NCBI RefSeq assembly: GCF_019645815.1
Contig: NZ_CP080997.1
Span: 682,001 to 746,000, forward strand
Reading direction: 5' to 3'
Origin: Mycolicibacter heraklionensis
Lineage (GTDB): Bacteria > Actinomycetota > Actinomycetes > Mycobacteriales > Mycobacteriaceae
DNA: 64,000 nucleotides
Shown here piece by piece: positions 1 to 10,266 of this stretch. The notes below the pieces were generated by a model. It was not told the DNA's origin and did no database searches. It saw only the letters and a program-made list of their open reading frames with translations. The position numbers and the translations under genes were made by a program. How positions within the stretch are numbered: position 1 is the stretch's first letter; each line of letters starts with the position of its first letter.

Positions 1-372
1 CACGGCCTGAATCACGAAGTGGTCTTGTGCGCTCTGAGTGAGGGTTTGGGCGAGGGTCGCTGTCCAGTCCGCGTCGGTGTAGACCTGCTTCTCGACGGGC
101 ATCCACGCCGCCAGGCATCCGTGCTCGGGGAATTGGCGTCCGGAATCGAACATCCGCGTACGGGAGTCTTTGACCCGCATACCGTGGGCGCCCATGATGT
201 CGCTGACGGTGGCCGCCTTCAACAGCAGCTCCGGCAGCATCGCGGCTGTCACCGGACGGGGCCCGTCCTGGTCGGCCGGCACCGCCACGCCGCCGGTCAC
301 CCGGGAACAGTCCGCCATGACGGTGCTGGCCAGCACCAGCGTGCAAGCCAACCCGACGCTCCGTATCCGCAT
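1..372 (-). CDS. PknH-type sensor-domain lipoprotein/secreted protein (partial, runs off the window)
   Basis: An uninterrupted frame on the minus strand runs from ATG at 372 off the left edge (124 codons visible). The N-terminus (MRIRSVGLACTLVLAS...) is a signal peptide ending near a cysteine (MADC), so a lipoprotein is possible although the lipobox is weak. The part after residue 35 (TAAMLPELLLKAATVSDIMG, then PEHGCLAAW and a DADW segment) resembles the extracellular PknH_C-like sensor domain found in many mycobacterial surface proteins. GGGGGA lies just upstream of the chosen ATG; an in-frame ATG at 411 is the alternative. Ligand unknown. It is divergent from the hydrolase gene at 444. Confidence 0.7.
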   Translation of the reverse strand, partial: MRIRSVGLACTLVLASTVMADCSRVTGGVAVPADQDGPRPVTAAMLPELLLKAATVSDIMGAHGMRVKDSRTRMFDSGRQFPEHGCLAAWMPVEKQVYTDADWTATLAQTLTQSAQDHFVIQAV

Positions 373-443
373 CACCGTCCCCCAGCTGCGCAGTTGCGAT
401 CCTGACACCATAAAGCGTCGAGGGGTCGCGTACCTTCACTCTG

Positions 444-1274
444 GTGACCAACCTCGCCTACGACGACCGTAATCAGGATGGGGAGCCGGTTCTGTTCATC
501 GCCGGGCGTGGTGGCGCCGGTCGCGGCTGGCACCTGCACCAGGTGCGCGAATTCCAACTCGCCCGGTACCGCCCGATCACCTTCGACAACCGCGGCATCG
601 GTGCTACCGAGAACGCCTCGGGGTTCACCACCGAAACCATGGTGGCCGACACCGCCCAGCTCATCGAGTCGCTGAACGTGGGCCCGGTCCGCATTGTCGC
701 GGTGTCGATGGGCTCCTTCATCGCCCAGGAATTGATGCTGGCCCGGCCCGAATTGGTGAAATCCGCTGTCCTGATGGCCACTCGCGGCCGCCACGACCGC
801 GCCCGGGACTTCTTCTATCAGGCTGAGGCGAGACTCGCCGAGTCCGGCGTCGAACTTCCTGCCCAATACGAAGCCAAAGTGCGCCTCCTGGAGAGCTTTT
901 CGCCTAAGACGCTCAGCGACGACGCGGCCATCAAGGACTGGATCGCGATGTTCACCATGTGGCCGGTCAAAAACACCCCGGGGCTGCGCTGCCAGCTGGA
1001 CGTGGCGCCGCTGACCAACCGGCTGCCCGCCTACGCCAACATCACCCAGCCGGTGCTGGTGATCGGTTTCGGCGACGATGTCGTCACCCCGGCACATCTG
1101 AGCCGCGAGGTTGCCGACGCGATCCCGGGGGCGCGCTACCTGGAGATCCCGGACGCCGGGCACCTCGGTTTCATCGAGAAGCCGGACCAGGTCAACAAGG
1201 CAGCCCTGGAGTTTCTCGCCGAGGTGGACGGCAAGCCGTTCCGGTGGGCGCCTGCGCCCACGGCGCACGACTAA
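444..1274 (+). CDS. bpoC: Alpha/beta hydrolase, BpoC-like
   Basis: 276 aa from a GTG start. The alpha/beta hydrolase fold is shown by the nucleophile elbow VSMGS, an acid loop GFGDDVVTP and the catalytic histidine in DAGHLGF. It lies 10 bp before menD, the position of Rv0554 (bpoC) in M. tuberculosis. BpoC was named after bromoperoxidases, but the genomic partner menD makes a role in the menaquinone pathway (a MenH-like SHCHC synthase step) plausible. That assignment is inference. No cofactor motif is present. Confidence 0.85.
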   Translation: MTNLAYDDRNQDGEPVLFIAGRGGAGRGWHLHQVREFQLARYRPITFDNRGIGATENASGFTTETMVADTAQLIESLNVGPVRIVAVSMGSFIAQELMLARPELVKSAVLMATRGRHDRARDFFYQAEARLAESGVELPAQYEAKVRLLESFSPKTLSDDAAIKDWIAMFTMWPVKNTPGLRCQLDVAPLTNRLPAYANITQPVLVIGFGDDVVTPAHLSREVADAIPGARYLEIPDAGHLGFIEKPDQVNKAALEFLAEVDGKPFRWAPAPTAHD

Positions 1275-1284
1275 CCTGGTACCA

Positions 1285-2937
1285 ATGACCAACCCCTCGA
1301 CGGCACAGGCCCGCATCGTCGTCGACGAGCTGATCCGCGGCGGTGTCCGCGACGTGGTGCTGTGCCCCGGATCGCGCAATGCACCGCTGGCGTTCGCGCT
1401 GCACGACGCCGACCGGGCCGGCCGGCTGCGCCTGCACGTGCGTATCGACGAACGCACCGCCGGGTATCTGGCGATCGGGCTGGCGGTGGGGGCCGGCGCT
1501 CCGGTGTGTGTGGCGATGACCTCGGGCACCGCGGTGGCCAACCTGGGCCCCGCGGTGGTCGAGGCCAACTACGCGCGGGTGCCGCTGATCGTGCTGAGCG
1601 CCAACCGTCCCTACGAGCTGCTGGGTACCGGCGCCAACCAGACCATGGAGCAGCTCGGCTACTTCGGTACCCAGGTACGCGCCGCCATCAGCCTGGGCCT
1701 GGCCGAGGACGCTCCCGAGCGGATGGACGCCCTCAACGCCACCTGGCGTTCGGCGGTGTGCCGAGTTTTGGTCGCCGCCACCGGATCTCGCACCGCGAAC
1801 GCTGGTCCGGTGCAGTTCGACATCCCGCTGCGCGAACCACTGGTGCCCGACGCCGACGACACAGGGTCGCTGCCGCCAGGCCGGCCACACGGGCGTCCCT
1901 GGACACTGACCCCGCCGGTCAGCTTCGACCAGCCCCTGGATATCGACCTGGCCCCGGACACCGTGGTGATCGCCGGGCACGGTGCGGGTCTGCACCCGAA
2001 CTTGGCGGCACTGCCCACGGTCGCCGAACCCACCGCCCCGACACCGGAAAATCCGCTGCACCCGTTGGCGCTGCCACTGCTGCGCCCGCAGCAGGTGATC
2101 ATGGCCGGCCGGCCCACCCTGCACCGTCCGGTGTCGAACCTGCTGGCCGACCCCACGGTGCCGGTCTACGCGCTGACCACCGGGCCACGCTGGCCGGACG
2201 TGTCGGGGAACTCGCAGGCCACCGGCACCCGAGCCGTCACCTCCGGGGAGCCGGATCCGGCCTGGCTGCGCCGCTGCGCGGAGCTGAACGCCCAGGCCAA
2301 TGCCGCGGTGCGCGCGCAGCTGGCGTCGCATCCGCTCACCACCGGCCTGCACGTGGCCGCGGCCGTGGCCGACGCGCTGCGCCCCGGGGATCAGTTGGTG
2401 CTGGGCGCGTCGAACCCGGTGCGCGACGCCGCGCTGGTCGGGTTGGGCAACGCCAAGGACGCCCGAGGCGTCACCGTGCGATCCAACCGCGGAGTCGCCG
2501 GCATCGACGGCACGGTGTCCACCGCGATCGGTGCCGCGCTGGCTCACGAGCAGCAGAACCCCGACGCCCGCACCATTGCGCTGATCGGGGATCTGACGTT
2601 CGTCCACGACAGCTCCGGTCTGCTGATCGGGCCCACCGAACCGAGGCCGCAGCAGCTGACGATCGTGGTCTCCAACGACAACGGTGGCGGCATCTTCGAG
2701 CTGCTGGAGCAAGGAGACCCACGGTTCGCCGACGTCTCGTCGCGAATCTTCGGCACCCCGCATGACGTCGACATCGCCGCGTTGTGCCGCGCCTATCATG
2801 TCGAATTCTCCCAGGTCGAGGCCGACGCGCTGACCGCCGCGCTCGCCGAACCCGCCGGCGGTGTGCGGGTGCTGGAGGTCAAAGCCGACCGCTCCTCGTT
2901 GCGGACACTGCACGCCGCGATCAAGGCCGCGTTGTGA
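1285..2937 (+). CDS. menD: 2-succinyl-5-enolpyruvyl-6-hydroxy-3-cyclohexene-1-carboxylate synthase (MenD)
   Basis: 550 aa, ThDP-dependent enzyme that joins isochorismate and 2-oxoglutarate in menaquinone biosynthesis. The start [20 protein letters not shown] is typical of mycobacterial MenD. The N-terminal Pyr domain carries [14 protein letters not shown] and [11 protein letters not shown]. The C-terminal PP domain has [13 protein letters not shown] followed by [14 protein letters not shown] (GDG–NN type ThDP/Mg site). An open frame extends upstream into bpoC, but the ATG at 1285 gives the family length. The last bases overlap the GTG start of the next gene, so translation is probably coupled. 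Confidence 0.96.
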   Translation: MTNPSTAQARIVVDELIRGGVRDVVLCPGSRNAPLAFALHDADRAGRLRLHVRIDERTAGYLAIGLAVGAGAPVCVAMTSGTAVANLGPAVVEANYARVPLIVLSANRPYELLGTGANQTMEQLGYFGTQVRAAISLGLAEDAPERMDALNATWRSAVCRVLVAATGSRTANAGPVQFDIPLREPLVPDADDTGSLPPGRPHGRPWTLTPPVSFDQPLDIDLAPDTVVIAGHGAGLHPNLAALPTVAEPTAPTPENPLHPLALPLLRPQQVIMAGRPTLHRPVSNLLADPTVPVYALTTGPRWPDVSGNSQATGTRAVTSGEPDPAWLRRCAELNAQANAAVRAQLASHPLTTGLHVAAAVADALRPGDQLVLGASNPVRDAALVGLGNAKDARGVTVRSNRGVAGIDGTVSTAIGAALAHEQQNPDARTIALIGDLTFVHDSSGLLIGPTEPRPQQLTIVVSNDNGGGIFELLEQGDPRFADVSSRIFGTPHDVDIAALCRAYHVEFSQVEADALTAALAEPAGGVRVLEVKADRSSLRTLHAAIKAAL

Positions 2938-3458
2938 AACTGCCCGATTACCGGTCCAACCGGGCCTATCGAACGTTGAAACCGTTGCTGCGCAACTTGG
3001 TTCGCGGCAACGGCGCCCTTCCCGGCAATACCTGGCGTGGACGTGCATTGCGGTGGGCGCGCACCGGCGTGGTGATCCTGGTGGCGCTGGTCACCTTGCA
3101 GTCGGTGCTGTTGGTGGCGGGGGCGTGGCGGAACGACATCACCATCGAGCGCGACATGGGGGTGGCCGAGGCCGAGGTGCTCAACGCGGGCTTCCGGCGC
3201 TCCACCATCGAGTTCGTCACGCCGGAGCGGATCACCTACCGCCCGGAGCTCGGCGTGCTCTACCCCTCCGAATTAGCAACGGGGATGCGGATTTACGTCG
3301 AATACGACAAGTCCGATCCGGACCTGGTGCGGGTCCAGCACCGTACCGCGGTGTTGGCGGTCATCCCGGCCGGATCCGTTGCGGTGATCGCCTGGCTGAT
3401 CGGGATCGCGGCGTTGGCGGGATGCAATGTCGCCGAACGACGGTGGGCTGCCGGCTAG
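2934..3458 (+). CDS. Rv0556-like conserved membrane protein
   Basis: 174 aa, starting at a GTG that overlaps the menD stop codon by 4 bp. It has a basic N-terminus, a first membrane span around residues 42–60 ([20 protein letters not shown]) and a second near the C-terminus ([20 protein letters not shown]), with a roughly 90-residue domain between. This is the position and architecture of the conserved mycobacterial Rv0556. Function unknown. The overlap implies co-expression with menD. Confidence 0.85.
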   Translation: MKLPDYRSNRAYRTLKPLLRNLVRGNGALPGNTWRGRALRWARTGVVILVALVTLQSVLLVAGAWRNDITIERDMGVAEAEVLNAGFRRSTIEFVTPERITYRPELGVLYPSELATGMRIYVEYDKSDPDLVRVQHRTAVLAVIPAGSVAVIAWLIGIAALAGCNVAERRWAAG

Positions 3459-3565
3459 GTCCTGACGCGGCAACCGCCGGCGCACAGGCGCTTGTTAGGC
3501 TGCTGCGGATTTCGCGCTGTTCGTTTCGTGCCAAACGACGGCCCTCAACGGTGAGGAGACGTTCA

Positions 3566-3763
3566 ATGATCCGTCGCACGGTGGTCCTTGCAGGCATTTT
3601 CGCGTTCGGAGTTGGTATCGCAACCGCTCCCATTGCCGCTGCGGAGCCGTACTACAAGAACTGCTCTGAGGCCCGAGCGGCCGGAGCGGCGCCCATCCAC
3701 GAGGGCGAGCCCGGTTACCGCAGGGCGCTCGACCGCGACGGCGACGGTATCGCCTGCGAATAA
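3566..3763 (+). CDS. Small secreted Excalibur calcium-binding domain protein
   Basis: 65 aa. Residues 1–26 form a signal peptide with AIAAA-type cleavage (APIAAAEP). The mature part carries the Excalibur motif: YKNCSEARAAGAAPI followed by GEPGYRRALDRDGDGIACE, where DRDGDGIACE is the EF-hand-like calcium loop with paired cysteines. GGTGAGGAG sits 9 bp before the ATG. It is probably secreted and calcium-binding; partner unknown. It occupies the place where M. tuberculosis has a mannosyltransferase gene. Confidence 0.85.
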   Translation: MIRRTVVLAGIFAFGVGIATAPIAAAEPYYKNCSEARAAGAAPIHEGEPGYRRALDRDGDGIACE

Positions 3764-3787
3764 GCAGCGCTGGACAGCGCTGCCCGG

Positions 3788-4546
3788 CTACCGCTGCTGC
3801 ACCAGCCGGTCGAGCCAGCCGGCGTCGTCGGTGTCCACCACCGTCCTGGTCGCCACGTCATACACCGTCGGGGTACCGGGGCTCTCCGGGTTCGCCGACA
3901 GCAGCTGCACACGGTTGAAGGCGTTCATCGACGTGGCGTCCACGACCTGCTGCCCGGTGGCGATCCGCTCCACGACGTGGCCGGGCAGGCCGCTTTCACG
4001 CGCGGTGGTCGCGATCTCCGCCACGCTGGGAGTGCCGCCCTTGCGGTAGAGGTCGGCTACGAACGTTTGATAGGCACCGGCCGGGGTGGCCGGATCGGCC
4101 GCTGCCATCAGGGCGTTGCCGACGCGCGCCGAGGTGTCGTTTTTGCGGCGGGCATCCAGAAACGTCATCCACCGGTAGGTCACCGCGACGTCACCGGCGG
4201 CCAGGTGCCGGCTCAGGTCGTCGCCGGAGGCGGCCTCGAACTTCGCGCACTCGGAGCACTGCGGGTCGCAGAAGATCTCCAGCTGCACCGGGGCGGAGGC
4301 CGTTCCGGCCAGCACGCCGAAGTGGTCGGCGCTCCACGCCGTGCCGGGCTCATGCGCCGGTCCCAGCTTCGCCTCTCCTGCGTCGAGGCTCGCTGAACCG
4401 CCGGGTTCATGCGCCGGTCCCAGCTTCGCCTCTCCTCCGTCGAGGCTCGCTGAACCGCCGGGCGCCTCGGGGTCGGCTGCCGCCGGACCCGCCAATGCCC
4501 CGCCGAATATCACCAGTGCTGCCAATGTGCCCAGCCAAGACCGCAT
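3788..4546 (-). CDS. Secreted DsbA-like thioredoxin-fold oxidoreductase with an in-frame 19-residue duplication
   Basis: 252 aa. The signal peptide covers residues 1–24 (ends AGPAAADP). The thioredoxin/DsbA-like domain starts near residue 75 ([20 protein letters not shown]) with the redox motif CSEC. The C-terminal half has the helical insertion and a cis-Pro loop (SPGTPTVYD). Between signal and domain lie two nearly identical copies of a 19-residue unit (core [15 protein letters not shown]), which look inserted. The gene is convergent with the Excalibur gene and divergent from menG. Expected role: disulfide formation or isomerisation of exported proteins. Confidence 0.82.
   Translation of the reverse strand: MRSWLGTLAALVIFGGALAGPAAADPEAPGGSASLDGGEAKLGPAHEPGGSASLDAGEAKLGPAHEPGTAWSADHFGVLAGTASAPVQLEIFCDPQCSECAKFEAASGDDLSRHLAAGDVAVTYRWMTFLDARRKNDTSARVGNALMAAADPATPAGAYQTFVADLYRKGGTPSVAEIATTARESGLPGHVVERIATGQQVVDATSMNAFNRVQLLSANPESPGTPTVYDVATRTVVDTDDAGWLDRLVQQR
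4346..4459 (-). repeat. Two tandem 57-bp units inside the DsbA-like gene
   Basis: Unit 1 is 4346–4402 and unit 2 is 4403–4459; they differ at two positions. Because 57 is a multiple of 3 the frame is kept, adding two 19-residue blocks to the linker after the signal peptide. The units look like a small mobile or slippage-amplified repeat rather than part of the thioredoxin domain. Confidence 0.9.
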
Positions 4547-4583
4547 TCCAGAACCCTATCGAAAGGCGGGTACCGTCGACCGG

Positions 4584-5273
4584 GTGAGCCGCGCGAGCCT
4601 GGACAAAGACCCCCACGCCGTGGCGTCGATGTTCGACGGCGTCGCCCGTCGCTACGACCTGACCAACACGGTGCTGTCGCTGGGGCGAGACCGGTCCTGG
4701 CGTCGAGCCACCCGGAAAGCACTCGAGTTGAGGCCGGGGGAGAAGGTGCTCGACCTGGCCGCCGGTACTGCGGTGTCGACGGTGGAGTTGGCCCGCTCCG
4801 GTGCTTGGTGCGTGGCGGCGGATTTCTCGGTGGGAATGCTGGCCGCCGGTGCCGGCCGACCCGTGCCCAAGGTCGCCGGGGACGCCACCAAGCTGCCCTT
4901 CGGCGACGAGGTTTTCGACGCGGTCACGATCAGTTTCGGGCTGCGCAATGTCGTCGACCACGCCGCGGGGCTGCGGGAGATGGCCCGGGTGACCCGGCCC
5001 GGAGGCCGGCTGGTGGTGTGCGAGTTCTCCACCCCGACCGTGCCGGTGTTCGCCACCGCCTACAAGGAGTACCTGATGCGGGCGTTGCCGGCGGTGGCAC
5101 GCACCGTGTCATCGAACCCGGAGGCCTACGTCTACCTCGCCGAATCGATCCGCGCCTGGCCGGATCAGGCCGCGCTGGCCGAGCAGATCGGCGCATCGGG
5201 CTGGTCGGACGTGAGCTGGCGCAACCTCACCGGGGGCATCGTCGCGCTGCACTCGGCCCGCAAACCGCGGTAG
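4584..5273 (+). CDS. menG: Demethylmenaquinone methyltransferase (MenG/UbiE family)
   Basis: 229 aa from GTG at 4584 ([20 protein letters not shown]). It makes the final SAM-dependent C-methylation of menaquinone. Motif I is [20 protein letters not shown]; the UbiE signatures are [20 protein letters not shown] and [20 protein letters not shown], with [13 protein letters not shown] and [20 protein letters not shown] near the end. The start matches the mycobacterial orthologue (Rv0558, called menH or ubiE in older annotation). The longer open frame upstream is antisense to the DsbA-like gene and is not coding. Confidence 0.95.
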   Translation: MSRASLDKDPHAVASMFDGVARRYDLTNTVLSLGRDRSWRRATRKALELRPGEKVLDLAAGTAVSTVELARSGAWCVAADFSVGMLAAGAGRPVPKVAGDATKLPFGDEVFDAVTISFGLRNVVDHAAGLREMARVTRPGGRLVVCEFSTPTVPVFATAYKEYLMRALPAVARTVSSNPEAYVYLAESIRAWPDQAALAEQIGASGWSDVSWRNLTGGIVALHSARKPR

Positions 5274-5288
5274 CCCCCTGCGCTGGGC

Positions 5289-5732
5289 CTAGGAAGCCGG
5301 GTCGAACCGGAACACCGCGATCCGGCCCGCGAGCGCCTCGACCTCGTCGGGCGTGCCCTTTTCCACCAGGCCGGCCTGCTTGAGGAAGCGGGCGCCGACG
5401 GGCACCTGCACCGGAAACGCCCGCAGCACCGGGCGCGCCGCCTCCGCCGACAGCTCGACGATGCGCACCGGCCGTTCGTGGCGGCCGTGGCGCAGCAGGC
5501 CCGCACCGGCGGCACGGGCATTGAGCGCCCAGTCGGCCTTCGGGAAGCCCGCCACGGTGTAGAGCTGGCCGTCGACGGTGAACGGTGTCATCGGGGTGCT
5601 GCGCGGCTGCCCGGACTTGCGGCCCGGCACCGTCAATACCATCGGCGGACCCATCGGGATGCCCAGCTTCTGCAGGCCGATCATGACTTTGTTGACTGGC
5701 TTCAGCCAGCGCGGCGGCTTCGGATCACTCAC
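5289..5732 (-). CDS. Deazaflavin (F420)-dependent nitroreductase/quinone reductase family protein (Ddn-like)
   Basis: 147 aa, the usual length of the FDOR-A/Ddn family. It has the PGRKSGQPRSTPMTPF motif that contacts the F420 phosphate, the YTVAGFPKADW segment and the C-terminal FRFDPAS. Members reduce quinones or activate nitro compounds with F420H2. Its position beside menG and a quinone-type methyltransferase suggests a quinone substrate, as for Ddn and menaquinone; that is inference. It lies 14 bp downstream of the methyltransferase at 5747–6421 on the same strand, so probably one operon. Confidence 0.85.
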   Translation of the reverse strand: MSDPKPPRWLKPVNKVMIGLQKLGIPMGPPMVLTVPGRKSGQPRSTPMTPFTVDGQLYTVAGFPKADWALNARAAGAGLLRHGRHERPVRIVELSAEAARPVLRAFPVQVPVGARFLKQAGLVEKGTPDEVEALAGRIAVFRFDPAS

Positions 5733-5746
5733 GGCGGGCCTCCTTT

Positions 5747-6449
<703 letters not shown>

Positions 6450-6493
6450 GTGTCAATGGTCCTGACTGCTGGCGTCAGGCCAAAGCCGCCAGA

Positions 6494-7735
6494 TCAGACG
6501 AACGGGCGGCGGCGGTCGATCAACCGGGACATCCGCCCCCCGCCGCGCCAGGCCCGCGCCACCAGATCCGCGTCGTCGTCGGTGACCAGGTTGGCCATCA
6601 CCCGCACCGCCACCCGCATCAGCATCGTCGAGCGCATGGCCAGCGGGCCGGTGGCCGGCAGGAACCGGGGGAACGTCAGCAGCAGCGCCAGTCGCCGCGC
6701 CACCGAGAACCCGCGCGCGTAGTGGGCGGCCAGCAACTCCGGCCAGGCCTGCGTGAGGTCGGCGGCGCCCGCATTCCCCAGTAGTTCGACGGCCAGCCGT
6801 CCGGTCTCCAGGCCGTAGTCGATGCCCTCGCCGTTGAGCGGGTTGACGCAGGCCGCGGCGTCGCCGATCAGCATCCAGTTGGGTCCGGCGACACCCGAGA
6901 CCGCGCCGCCCATCGGCAGCAGCGCGCTGGCCGGGGCGCGCACCGGCCCCTCGAAGCCCCACTCCTCGCGGCGCAGGTCGGCGTAGTAGGACATCAGCGG
7001 TCGCAGCGCCACGTCGGCGGGCCGTTTGACGGTGGCCAGCGCGCCGACGCCGATGTTCACCTCGCCGTTGCCCAGCGGGAAGATCCAGCCGTAGCCCGGC
7101 AGCACCTCGCCCTCCGGGGATCGCAGCTCCAGATGCGACGTCAGCCACGGTTCGTCGCTGCGAGGCGAGGCCAGGTAACCGCGGGCGGCCACCCCGTAGA
7201 CCGTCTCCTGGTGCCACTGGCGGCCCAGCACCCGGCCCAGCGTGGAGCGGGCCCCGTCGGCGACGATCAGCGTCTTACAGCTGACCTCCGTCCCGTCGGC
7301 CAGCACCACCGAGCGCACCCGCCCGGACGAATCGTGATGGACCCCGACGGCCTTGACGCCCAACAACATCCGGGCACCGGACTCCTCGGCGACCTTGCGG
7401 ATGCGTTCGTCGAGTTCGGTGCGCGGCGCCGCGCTGCCGGTCGACGGGAACGACGGACCCGGCCAGGCCACTTCGACCTCACCGCCGAAGCCGGCCATCC
7501 GCAGGCCCCGGTGCCGGATGTGACTGTCCAGCCACTCGCCGAGCCCCAGCAACTCCAGCTGCTCGACGGCTCGCGGGGTCAGGCCGTCACCGCACGGCTT
7601 GTCCCGCGGGAAGACGGCCGAATCGACCACCAGCACGTCGCGGCCCGCCCGCGCGGCCCAGGCGGCCGCCGCCGACCCCGCCGGTCCCGCACCGACTATC
7701 ACCACCTCGGCCACCGTCTCAGCGCTGGAATTCAC
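6494..7735 (-). CDS. menJ: Menaquinone reductase, geranylgeranyl-reductase family (MenJ)
   Basis: 413 aa from GTG at 7735. The N-terminal FAD fold has VVIVGAGPAGSAAAAWAARA, followed by PRDKPCGDGLTPRAVEQLE (the CGDG active-site region of geranylgeranyl reductases). The second FAD motif is WMLIGDAAACVNPLNGEGID. Mycobacterial MenJ saturates one isoprene unit of menaquinone (MK-9 to MK-9(II-H2)). Only 21 bp separate its start from the divergent grcC1 start, so the two promoters overlap or transcripts are nearly leaderless. The open frame continues upstream antisense to grcC1 and is not coding there. Confidence 0.93.
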   Translation of the reverse strand: MNSSAETVAEVVIVGAGPAGSAAAAWAARAGRDVLVVDSAVFPRDKPCGDGLTPRAVEQLELLGLGEWLDSHIRHRGLRMAGFGGEVEVAWPGPSFPSTGSAAPRTELDERIRKVAEESGARMLLGVKAVGVHHDSSGRVRSVVLADGTEVSCKTLIVADGARSTLGRVLGRQWHQETVYGVAARGYLASPRSDEPWLTSHLELRSPEGEVLPGYGWIFPLGNGEVNIGVGALATVKRPADVALRPLMSYYADLRREEWGFEGPVRAPASALLPMGGAVSGVAGPNWMLIGDAAACVNPLNGEGIDYGLETGRLAVELLGNAGAADLTQAWPELLAAHYARGFSVARRLALLLTFPRFLPATGPLAMRSTMLMRVAVRVMANLVTDDDADLVARAWRGGGRMSRLIDRRRPFV

Positions 7736-7756
7736 ACTGACCAGTATGTTGGAGCC

Positions 7757-8773
7757 GTGAGGACACCGGCGAACGTGGTGGCGGGGTTGGATTTCGGCGG
7801 CTTGGGAGACCCGGGTTTCGCGGACCGGGTCCGCGACGGGGTTGCCCGCATCGAAGAGCTGATGGACACCGAGTTGCGCGGTGGAGACGGCCTGATGACC
7901 GAGGCCGTGACCCACTTGTTCGACGCCGGCGGAAAGCGGTTCCGTCCGCTGTTCACGGTGCTGTCGGCCCAGCTGGGGCCCGAAGCGGACGCCTGGCAGG
8001 TGACGGTGGCCGGTGCGGTGATCGAGCTGGTGCACCTGGCCACGCTGTACCACGACGATGTGATGGACGAGGCGCAGATCCGCCGCGGGGCGCCCAGCGC
8101 CAACGCGCGGTGGGGCAACAACATCGCGATCCTGGCCGGTGACTACCTGTTCGCCACCGCGTCACGCCTGGTGTCGCGGCTGGGGCCGGATGCGGTGCGG
8201 ATCATCGCCGAGACCTTTGCCCAGCTGGTGACCGGACAGATGCGCGAGACCCGCGGGGCAGCCGACGGCGTGGACGCGATAGAGCACTACCTCAAGGTTG
8301 TCTACGAGAAGACGGCGTGTCTGATCTCGGCGTCGGGCCGGTTCGGTGCGACGTTCTCCGGCGCCGACGACGAGCAGATCGAGCGACTGGCTCGGCTCGG
8401 CGGGATCGTGGGGACCGCCTTCCAGATCTCCGACGACATCATCGACATCGATTCCGACCCCGACGAGTCCGGCAAGCTGCCCGGCACCGATCTGCGCGAG
8501 GGTGTGCACACGCTGCCGGTGCTCTACGCGCTGCAGGAGACCGGTACCGACGCCGAGCGGCTGCGGGTGCTGCTGGCCGGCCCGGTCACCGAGGACGCGG
8601 TGGTCGAGGAGGCGCTGGGGCTGCTGCGGGCGTCGGCCGGGATGGCCAAGGCCAAGCAGACGGTGGCCGACTATGCCGCGCAGGCCCGCGCGGAGCTGGC
8701 TGCGCTACCCGACTGCGTCGGTCGAGCGGCGCTGGCCGGCCTGGTCGACTACACCGTAAACCGACACGGCTGA
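7757..8773 (+). CDS. grcC1: Polyprenyl diphosphate synthase GrcC1
   Basis: 338 aa from GTG at 7757 ([15 protein letters not shown]). Trans-isoprenyl synthase with [15 protein letters not shown], the first aspartate-rich motif YHDDVMDEA and the second DDIIDID. The family makes long-chain isoprenyl diphosphates; next to menJ and men genes the likely product is the menaquinone side chain. The order menJ / grcC1 / htpX is that of Rv0561c–Rv0563. Confidence 0.93.
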   Translation: MRTPANVVAGLDFGGLGDPGFADRVRDGVARIEELMDTELRGGDGLMTEAVTHLFDAGGKRFRPLFTVLSAQLGPEADAWQVTVAGAVIELVHLATLYHDDVMDEAQIRRGAPSANARWGNNIAILAGDYLFATASRLVSRLGPDAVRIIAETFAQLVTGQMRETRGAADGVDAIEHYLKVVYEKTACLISASGRFGATFSGADDEQIERLARLGGIVGTAFQISDDIIDIDSDPDESGKLPGTDLREGVHTLPVLYALQETGTDAERLRVLLAGPVTEDAVVEEALGLLRASAGMAKAKQTVADYAAQARAELAALPDCVGRAALAGLVDYTVNRHG

Positions 8774-8846
8774 CCACGGTTGCGGAACTCGTGCGGCGTC
8801 GGCGGCGTTTAATGAGCACGATGGTCGTTCTCCAAGGAGGAAGTCG

Positions 8847-9695
8847 ATGACCTGGCACCCGCACCACAACACGGCGAAGACGTTCTTTCTGCTGTTCGTG
8901 ATGTCGGCGTTGATCGTCTTGGTGGGCCGGGCGTTCGGACCGCAGATGATGTGGGTGGCGGTGCTGTTCGCCGTGGGGATGAACGCCTACACCTACTTCA
9001 ACAGCGACAAGCTGGCGCTGCGGGCGATGCGGGCCCAGCCGGTGACCGAGGTCCAGGCGCCGGAGATCTACCGGATTGTGCGGGAGCTGGCCACCACCGC
9101 CCACCAGCCGATGCCCCGGTTGTACGTCAGCGACACCAACGCGCCCAACGCCTTCGCCACCGGCCGCAACCCGCGCCACGCGGCGGTGTGCTGCACCAGC
9201 GGAATCCTGCGTCTGCTCAACGAGCGTGAGTTGCGCGCGGTGCTGGGGCACGAGCTGTCGCACGTCTACAACCGCGACATCCTGATCTCGTGTGTGGCCG
9301 GCGCACTGGCCTCGGTGATCACCGGTTTGGCCAACATGGCGATGTTCATGGGCAACCGCCGCGACGGCAACCCGCTGGCGATGTTGCTGGTCGCGTTGGT
9401 GGGGCCGCTGGCGGCGTCGGTGGTGCGGCTGGCCGTGTCGCGGTCGCGGGAGTACCAGGCCGACGAGTCCGGCGCCGTGCTCTCGGGCGACCCGCTGGCG
9501 TTGGCGTCGGCACTGCGCAAGATCTCCGATGGTGTGGAACTCGCCCCGCTGCCGCCCGAGCCGGAGCTGGCCAGCCAGTCGCACCTGATGATCGCCAACC
9601 CGTTCCGCGCGGGGGAGAAGGTCGGTCAGCTGTTCGCCACGCACCCCCCGATGGCCGACCGGATTCGGCGGCTGGAGCAGATGGCCCGCGGGTAG
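8847..9695 (+). CDS. htpX: HtpX membrane zinc metalloprotease
   Basis: 282 aa with a strong AGGAGG 9 bp before the ATG. Two N-terminal membrane spans (residues 10–50) precede the zinc motif [10 protein letters not shown] (HExxH) and the downstream Glu in [12 protein letters not shown]. Another membrane pair lies around residues 150–195. It is a quality-control protease for misfolded membrane proteins, acting at the cytoplasmic face. Length is normal for the family. Confidence 0.95.
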   Translation: MTWHPHHNTAKTFFLLFVMSALIVLVGRAFGPQMMWVAVLFAVGMNAYTYFNSDKLALRAMRAQPVTEVQAPEIYRIVRELATTAHQPMPRLYVSDTNAPNAFATGRNPRHAAVCCTSGILRLLNERELRAVLGHELSHVYNRDILISCVAGALASVITGLANMAMFMGNRRDGNPLAMLLVALVGPLAASVVRLAVSRSREYQADESGAVLSGDPLALASALRKISDGVELAPLPPEPELASQSHLMIANPFRAGEKVGQLFATHPPMADRIRRLEQMARG

Positions 9696-9805
9696 GGTCC
9701 CTGCCCGAATCCCCTTCCCCGGCACGTCGCCGCGCTTCGGCGCCCCACCCATCCCTGCCGTCGCACCCGCCACTTCTACCCCTGGGCCTGGGGATATGTG
9801 GCTTG

Positions 9806-9822
9806 TCGAATCGGATAGCGCA
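9806..9822 (+). repeat. Left copy of a 17-bp inverted repeat flanking the hicB-like gene
   Basis: TCGAATCGGATAGCGCA, the exact reverse complement of 10185–10201. The two copies bracket the hicB-like gene. A third related copy is at 35253–35282. Confidence 0.85.
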
Positions 9823-9829
9823 TGCGCTA
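9816..9829. promoter_or_regulatory. Perfect 14-bp palindrome, likely HicB operator
   Basis: TAGCGCATGCGCTA, centred 16 bp before the hicB-like ATG and overlapping the left inverted repeat. HicB antitoxins bind palindromes in their own promoter, so autoregulation is likely. Confidence 0.5.
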
Positions 9830-9838
9830 CTACCGGCC

Positions 9839-10177
9839 ATGAACCGCTACACCTATCGCGCTGAATGGTCGCGTGAACACGACGAGTACGTCGGCCGCTG
9901 CCTCGAACTGCCGTTCCTCACACATTGGGCGCCGACCATGCGCGAGGCCATCGCCGGCGTCGAGCAGGCCGTCGACGAACACCTGGCGGAACGCCCCGGG
10001 GAAGACCTGCCCCCGCCGATCACCGACCGGGAGTTCAGCGGCACCTTCCTGGTTCGTACGTCACCGTCGCTGCACGCCCGGCTCGCTGTCGAGGCCGCCG
10101 ATCAACACGTGTCGATGAACCACTGGATCGTGCAGAAGCTGGCGGATCGACCGCCGAGCAGCCTGCTCGACTGGTGA
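9839..10177 (+). CDS. Orphan HicB-family antitoxin-like protein
   Basis: 112 aa. The N-terminal half (YRAEWSREHDEYVGRCLELP ... MREAIAGVEQAVDEHLAE) is the partial RNase H-like HicB fold. The C-terminal half (FSGTFLVRTSPSLHARLAVE ... NHWIVQKLADR) is the ribbon-helix-helix part. A HicA toxin gene would be expected next to it, but neither the 143 bp upstream nor the 89 bp downstream can hold one. The stop codon lies inside the right-hand copy of a dispersed repeat, and an exact inverted copy lies upstream, as if the gene were carried on a small cassette. Confidence 0.8.
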   Translation: MNRYTYRAEWSREHDEYVGRCLELPFLTHWAPTMREAIAGVEQAVDEHLAERPGEDLPPPITDREFSGTFLVRTSPSLHARLAVEAADQHVSMNHWIVQKLADRPPSSLLDW

Positions 10178-10203
10178 TATCGGCTGCGCTATCCGATTCG
10201 AAC
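10174..10203 (+). repeat. Right copy of the dispersed repeat at the 3' end of the hicB-like gene
   Basis: The 30-bp block starts at the hicB stop region (GTGATATCGG...) and ends CCGATTCGAAC. It is 27/30 identical to 35253–35282 and its inner 17 bp (10185–10201) are the exact inverse of 9806–9822. Confidence 0.85.
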
Positions 10204-10266
10204 TCATCCCACCCCCGCCCCGCGGGTACGCAAGTGGCGGTTGGGGCCAAGGCGACGGTATCCGGC

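Noticed and set aside
372..1568. Long minus-strand frame opposite bpoC/menD (398 codons), and similar long shadows opposite menD, galT, the MmpL gene and others
   Set aside because: High-GC codon bias keeps antisense frames open. The plus-strand products are clear family members and the antisense translations have no recognisable domain.
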